Below are positions 60,097-64,000 of a DNA stretch of 64,000 nt, one piece after another (within the stretch, counting starts at the first letter, position 1; the number at the start of each line of letters is the position of its first letter). The stretch is from assembly GCF_026241895.1 (NCBI RefSeq), contig NZ_JAPJIV010000021.1, forward strand, positions 1-64,000, written 5' to 3'. Source of the stretch: Pseudomonas sp. RIT-562 (GTDB lineage Bacteria; Pseudomonadota; Gammaproteobacteria; Pseudomonadales; Pseudomonadaceae). Position numbers and translations under genes: made by a program. The notes below the pieces were generated by a model, which searched no databases, had not been told where the DNA came from, and was given only the letters and a program-made list of their open reading frames with translations.

Positions 60097-60597
60097 TTAG
60101 TGTTTAACGGTAGGCAAAACTTTGTTTATGGCGGCCAATGCACAGCCTTCGTCGAATTGCGCGCCACCCGCGCCGGCCACTCCGATGGCGCCGATGACTT
60201 GGCCCTCGAATGCCAGTGGCACACCGCCGCCGAGCAGTAACAGTTCACTCAGGGTGTTGAGATTTTCCGCATCCGGAGTGCTGCGTGCCCGCTCTGCGAG
60301 CAGTCGCGTCGCGGTCTTGGTCGATAGTGCGGTGTAGGCCTTGCGTTGAGCGGCCAGCGTGTTGTGCGGGCCGACGTTGTCGTCGCGCTGCACCGCAACC
60401 AGGTTGCCACCACGGTCGACGACGGCGGCAACGGCCGTGCGGCCATCGGCGTGACAGGCGTCCAGCGTGGCATTGAGCAAGTCATTGGCCACCGCCAGGG
60501 TGACGTCCAGCCGCGGCGCTGGCTGCGGGGCGGCGTGGGCGAATACCGGGCTCAGGGCGAGCGTGATCAGCAAAGAAGTCGATAGACCGGTGCGCAT
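60097..60597 (-). CDS. Periplasmic GlcG/HbpS-family heme-binding-like protein
   Basis: A 166-residue protein with a signal peptide (cleavage after AHA) and the GlcG/PduO-C/HbpS domain: ACHADGRTAVAAVVDRGGNLVAVQRDDNVGP, AYTALSTKTATR, LLLLGGGVPLAFEGQVIGAIGVAGAGGAQFDEGCA. Secreted HbpS proteins sense heme and redox stress. AAGGA precedes the ATG at 60597. It is the first gene of a two-gene unit with hiuH, facing the regulator gene across the 146-bp region that holds the palindromic box. Confidence 0.85.
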   Translation of the reverse strand: MRTGLSTSLLITLALSPVFAHAAPQPAPRLDVTLAVANDLLNATLDACHADGRTAVAAVVDRGGNLVAVQRDDNVGPHNTLAAQRKAYTALSTKTATRLLAERARSTPDAENLNTLSELLLLGGGVPLAFEGQVIGAIGVAGAGGAQFDEGCALAAINKVLPTVKH

Positions 60598-60675
60598 GCG
60601 TGTTCCTTGATCGGGACGGGTTGAGTCGTTGGTCTGCATGATGCCCAGCCGGTCCGCACAGGATGATTGCTCGAT

Positions 60676-60693
60676 CATTACCAATATGTAATG
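60676..60693. promoter_or_regulatory. HprR/CusR-type operator
   Basis: CATTACCAATATGTAATG, a perfect CATTAC-N6-GTAATG inverted repeat. The E. coli HprR/CusR box is, as I recall, CATTAC-AAAATT-GTAATG. It sits in the divergent region between the HbpS-like/hiuH pair and the two-component genes and probably serves both. Confidence 0.78.
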
Positions 60694-60743
60694 TGCGAAC
60701 CCGGCGAAGCGGGCTAGCCTATGCGCCAGTCCTGGAGGAAAAA

Positions 60744-61415
60744 ATGCGCATCCTGGTGGTAGAAGACGAAGCGAAGACAGCGGATTACCTGCGCAAGGCC
60801 CTGACGGAGTCGGGCTACGTGGTCGAGGTCGCCCTCAATGGGCTGGACGGCCAGCACCTGGCGCAGGAGAGCGAGTTCGACCTGATCATCCTCGACGTCA
60901 TGCTGCCCGGCCTGGATGGCTGGCAGTTGCTGCAGATCATCCGGCGCAAATGGCAGACCCCGGTGTTGTTCCTGACCGCGCGGGATTCGGTGGAGGATCG
61001 GGTCAAGGGCCTGGAGCTGGGCGCCGACGATTACCTGGTCAAACCCTTCTCCTATGCCGAGCTGCTGGCGCGGGTGCGCACGCTGCTGCGTCGGGGCCCG
61101 CCGCGGGAGGTCGAGCATTTCATCGCCGGCGACCTGAGCCTGGATCTGCTGCGGCGCAAGGTCACGCGCAATGGCGAGCGCCTGATCCTGACCAACAAGG
61201 AATTCGCCCTGCTGCACCTGCTGCTCAGTCGTGAAGGCGAGGTGCTTTCGCGTTCGCTGATCGCCTCGCAGATCTGGCAGATGAACTTCGACAGTGACAC
61301 CAATGTGGTCGACGTCGCGATCCGTCGACTGCGAGCCAAGGTCGACGATCCTTACCCACTCAAGTTGATCCATACCGTGCGCGGTATCGGCTACATGCTC
61401 GAGGTGCAATCCTGA
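60744..61415 (+). CDS. OmpR/PhoB-family response regulator, HprR/CopR-like
   Basis: A 223-residue regulator: receiver domain with phosphoacceptor Asp51 (LIILDVMLPGLDG) and Lys in DDYLVKPFSYAEL, and a winged helix from about 125 ending with VVDVAIRRLRAKVDDPYPLKLIHTVRGIGYMLE. It falls in the heavy-metal/oxidative group (CopR, CzcR, HprR). GGAGG precedes the ATG at 60744. The operator and periplasmic targets nearby favour an HprR-like role in periplasmic redox or chlorine stress; copper sensing is an alternative. Confidence 0.88.
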   Translation: MRILVVEDEAKTADYLRKALTESGYVVEVALNGLDGQHLAQESEFDLIILDVMLPGLDGWQLLQIIRRKWQTPVLFLTARDSVEDRVKGLELGADDYLVKPFSYAELLARVRTLLRRGPPREVEHFIAGDLSLDLLRRKVTRNGERLILTNKEFALLHLLLSREGEVLSRSLIASQIWQMNFDSDTNVVDVAIRRLRAKVDDPYPLKLIHTVRGIGYMLEVQS

Positions 61416-62782
61416 AACTGTTCCCCCACGCCCTCAGCCTGCGCCTGGCACTCATGTTCGCGCTGGTCAGCGCGCTGTTGCTGGGTGCGATCGGCTTCTA
61501 CCTGTATCAGTCCCTGGAGCGGGAGATTGCCTGGCGCGACGACCAGGCCTTGCTCGGGCGCCTGGAGCGCATGCAGGCATTGATCAACGACAGCGACAGC
61601 ATCGAGCAACTGCGCAGCCGGCCCAAGCTCTACGAAAACATGCTGGGTAATCGCGACAATCTGCTGTGGATTGTTGATGACAGAGGCCAGGTGTTGATCG
61701 AAATCAACCCTGTGCACATGAGCCTGCCAAGGCTGCCTGCGACACCCCAGGCGCAAGTCGCGGACGGTGACGCTGCCGAGCCCGTACGCCTGGCCTGGAA
61801 GGATGTCGCCCAGGGTGACCGAGGACTCACTCTGATCGCCGGCAAGTTGCTGAGTGAGCGCGAGCAGATGCTGGGGGCCTATCGCTTCAAGCTCTGGCTG
61901 GCCATGTCGGTCGGCGCGCTGCTGGCGTTTGTCCTCGGCTGGTGGGTGAGCCAGCGCGGCTTGCGCCCGGTGCGCCTGCTGGCCAGGCGTGCTGCCGGGA
62001 TCGACGTGCAACACCTGCATTTGCGCCTCGATGAGTTCAGTGAACTGCGTGAGCTGCAGGTGTTGAGTCATGCGCTGAATCAGATGCTTGCGCGCCTTGA
62101 AGATGGATTCGCCCAGCTGTCACGTTTTTCCGAGGACCTCGCCCATGAGATGCGCACTCCACTGAGCAACCTGATGGGCCATACACAGCAGACCCTGCGG
62201 CACAGTCGCTCAATCGAGGACTACCAGAACCTGCTGGTGTCCAATCAGGAAGAATACGAGCGCCTGGCGCGGATGATCGACAGCATGCTGTTTCTTGCCC
62301 GCACCGAGCAGTCGGATGCGGCGGTGACGGCCACGCAGATTGACCTGCATGAGCTGATCGAGCAGCTATGTGAGTATTTTGAAGGGGTGGCGCAGGAGCG
62401 CGATGTAGCGCTGGTCAACCAGGCCCATGATCGATTGGTGGCGGACCCAGGCCTGGTCCGCCGGGCCCTGGCCAACCTGCTGGCCAATGCCCTGCGTTAC
62501 GCCACGCCCGATTCTGCAGTGACGATCAGCAGCCTATTGCTGCCGGACCGAGTGGAAATTACGGTACATAACCAGGGCCCGCCGATTGCGGCGCAACATC
62601 TGCCGCGACTGTTCGAGCGCTTCTACCGCTGCGACCCGTCGCGCAATCAGCCGGATGATTCCGGTGGGTTGGGGTTGGCCATCGTTCGTTCGATCATGCA
62701 ACTGCATGGCGGTTGGGTGACCGTTGCAAGTGACAAGTCCGGTACGCGTTTCAGCCTGGGTTTTCCGCTCGCCGACACTTGA
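61412..62782 (+). CDS. Membrane sensor histidine kinase, HprS/CopS-like (probable CTG start)
   Basis: From the CTG at 61412 the kinase has 456 residues and begins KLFPHALSLRLALMFAL, the typical N-terminus of CzcS/CopS-type kinases. The codon overlaps the regulator's stop (CTGA) and GAGGTG lies five bases upstream. The first ATG, 61454, would cut into the first membrane segment. Two membrane segments (about 10-32 and 160-180) flank a periplasmic sensor; HAMP, HisKA (FSEDLAHEMRTPLSNLMGH) and HATPase (NLLANALRYATPD, DDSGGLGLAIVRSIMQLHGG) follow. Confidence 0.82.
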   Translation: MKLFPHALSLRLALMFALVSALLLGAIGFYLYQSLEREIAWRDDQALLGRLERMQALINDSDSIEQLRSRPKLYENMLGNRDNLLWIVDDRGQVLIEINPVHMSLPRLPATPQAQVADGDAAEPVRLAWKDVAQGDRGLTLIAGKLLSEREQMLGAYRFKLWLAMSVGALLAFVLGWWVSQRGLRPVRLLARRAAGIDVQHLHLRLDEFSELRELQVLSHALNQMLARLEDGFAQLSRFSEDLAHEMRTPLSNLMGHTQQTLRHSRSIEDYQNLLVSNQEEYERLARMIDSMLFLARTEQSDAAVTATQIDLHELIEQLCEYFEGVAQERDVALVNQAHDRLVADPGLVRRALANLLANALRYATPDSAVTISSLLLPDRVEITVHNQGPPIAAQHLPRLFERFYRCDPSRNQPDDSGGLGLAIVRSIMQLHGGWVTVASDKSGTRFSLGFPLADT

Positions 62783-62804
62783 GCGAATCACCCAGGCAAA
62801 GCCG

Positions 62805-64000
62805 TTAGTCAATCCGCGGGTGCTGCTGCACCAGGCGCTCACGCTTGGCTTGCAGCTCGGCGATTTCGGCGTCGATGTCCTCGATTTTCTGCTCGATGTT
62901 GTCGTGATGCTCCTGCAACAGCTCCTTTGCCTCCTCCAGGTCAGAAGCCGCTGGCGCTGCACCGCGCAGGGGTTTGTTGGCGGTCTCTTTCATCGTCACG
63001 CCGGTGACCAGCCCGACCACCGCAATCACCATCAGGTAATACGCCGGCATGTACAGGTCCTGGGTGCTTTCCACCAGCCAGGCGACGATGGCCGGTGTCA
63101 GGCCCGCGATCAGCACCGAGACGTTGAAGGCGCTGGCCAGCGCGCTATAGCGGATGTGCGTGGGAAACATCGCCGGCAGGGTGGAGGCCATGACCCCGAT
63201 GAAAAAATTCAGCAGCACGGCCAGCATCAGCAAGCCGGAAAAGATCAGGCCGAGCTTGCCGCTGTTGATCAGCATGAACGCCGGGATCGCCAGGCATAAC
63301 AGGCCGATGCTGCCGCAGATGATGAAGGGGCGGCGGCCGATCTTGTCGCTGATCAGCCCGATCAGCGGCTGCACGAACAACATGCCGACCATGATCGCGA
63401 TGATGATCAATACGCCATGATTTTCGCTGTAGTGCAGGTTGTGCATGAGGTAGCTGGGCATGTAGGTGAGCAGCATGTAGTAGGTGACGTTGGTCGCCGC
63501 CACCACGCCGATGCAAGTCAGGAGGCTGCGCCAGTGCTTGGTCGCGACTTCCTTGAACGATACTTTCGGCCCGCGCTCCAGGCCCTCGCGATCGTCCTGC
63601 TCCAGTTGCTCGACATGCTGCTGGAATGCCGGGGTCTCTTCCAGCGCATGACGCAGGTAGAGCCCGATCATGCCCAGGGGCAGGGCGAGGAAGAACGGCA
63701 GGCGCCAGCCCCATGACTCGAACTGTTCTTCACCGAGAATGGTTGAGATCAATACCACCACCCCGGCGCCCAGGACGAAACCGGCGATCGAGCCGAAATC
63801 GAGCCAGCTGCCGAGGAAGCCGCGCTTGCGGTCCGGCGCATATTCGGCGACGAAGATCGAGGCGCCGGTGTATTCCCCGCCGACGGAGAAACCCTGGGCC
63901 ATCTTCGCCAGCAGGAGCAGTATCGGCGCCCAGATGCCAATCGAGGCGTAGGACGGTATCAGCCCGATGGCGAAGGTGCTCAACGACATGATCACGATGG
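62805..64000 (-). CDS. proP: ProP-type MHS-family osmoprotectant/proton symporter (partial, continues past the edge)
   Basis: At least 396 residues; the N-terminal part lies beyond the right edge. It matches ProP closely (KMAQGFSVGGEYTGASIFVAEYAPDRKRGF, GSWLDFGSIAGFVLGAGVVVLIST, NVTYYMLLTYMPSYLMHNLHYSENHGV). The C-terminal heptad region (SDLEEAKELLQEHHDNIEQKIEDIDAEIAELQAKRERLVQQHPRID) is the antiparallel coiled coil that tunes osmotic activation in E. coli ProP. It imports proline and glycine betaine with protons. It converges with the kinase gene at 22 bp. Confidence 0.92.
   Translation of the reverse strand, partial: IVIMSLSTFAIGLIPSYASIGIWAPILLLLAKMAQGFSVGGEYTGASIFVAEYAPDRKRGFLGSWLDFGSIAGFVLGAGVVVLISTILGEEQFESWGWRLPFFLALPLGMIGLYLRHALEETPAFQQHVEQLEQDDREGLERGPKVSFKEVATKHWRSLLTCIGVVAATNVTYYMLLTYMPSYLMHNLHYSENHGVLIIIAIMVGMLFVQPLIGLISDKIGRRPFIICGSIGLLCLAIPAFMLINSGKLGLIFSGLLMLAVLLNFFIGVMASTLPAMFPTHIRYSALASAFNVSVLIAGLTPAIVAWLVESTQDLYMPAYYLMVIAVVGLVTGVTMKETANKPLRGAAPAASDLEEAKELLQEHHDNIEQKIEDIDAEIAELQAKRERLVQQHPRID

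Overview
The window looks like the chromosome of a Pseudomonas of the fluorescens/putida type. It is GC-rich, REP/REPIN repeats of the kind built on GTAGGAGC...GGCTTGCC...GCGATGGCG lie between many genes, and the gene families (polyamine glutamylation, FecIR-controlled receptors, stand-alone TreS, ProP, HiuH) are typical of the genus. No rRNA, tRNA or CRISPR was seen.

Layout. 0.3-3.6 kb: a polyamine gamma-glutamylation trio (FAD oxidase, XRE-cupin regulator, glutamine-synthetase-like ligase), then a candidate small RNA. 3.9-29.1 kb: the centrepiece, a 25-kb sulfur-scavenging supercluster. It holds an SsuBC-type importer, two TonB receptors, three DszB-type desulfinase homologues, two SsuD-type FMNH2 monooxygenases, an SfnB/DszC-type flavoprotein, a heterodimeric ABC exporter, a class II aldolase-like protein and a complete Opp/Dpp-type importer. 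Five sigma54 -24/-12 elements (four strong, one weaker) and four copies of a 17-bp motif, GTG(T/C)TGCTGN(A/G)GCAGCA, tie it into one regulon. The soluble and surface proteins are almost free of Met and Cys; in the two active desulfinase homologues the only Cys is the catalytic one. I infer uptake and desulfurisation of an organosulfur compound, probably aromatic, under sulfate starvation, with the product possibly pumped out by the exporter.

29.3-37.2 kb: an apparently uncharacterised catabolic operon (aldehyde dehydrogenase, M19-type peptidase, a 27-codon ORF, a BCCT transporter, a 568-residue unknown, a DUF3726 protein, RidA) with a divergent LysR regulator. 37.4-40.4 kb: a tripartite tricarboxylate transporter (tctCBA). 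40.4-44.4 kb: a FecI/FecR/TonB-receptor iron-uptake unit with a Fur-like site. 44.6-46.6 kb: trehalose synthase. 46.7-47.0 kb: a tandem REPIN array. 47.0-48.9 kb: an AraC regulator and a divergent SBF-like transporter. 49.0-49.24 kb: a candidate structured RNA. 49.5-52.8 kb: a polyamine-binding protein and a hybrid sensor kinase.

52.911-55.063 kb: a 2,153-bp unit bounded by 38-bp Tn3-type inverted repeats and a 5-bp target duplication (ATTAT). It carries an orphan T6SS hcp, a DUF4225-like putative effector and a small two-TM candidate immunity gene, all AT-rich, plus a remnant of a Tn3 transposase. 55.1-64 kb: a LysR/alcohol dehydrogenase pair, an MBL-fold hydrolase, small proteins, an HprRS-like two-component system with a CATTAC-N6-GTAATG box facing a periplasmic HiuH and an HbpS-like protein, and a partial proP at the right edge.
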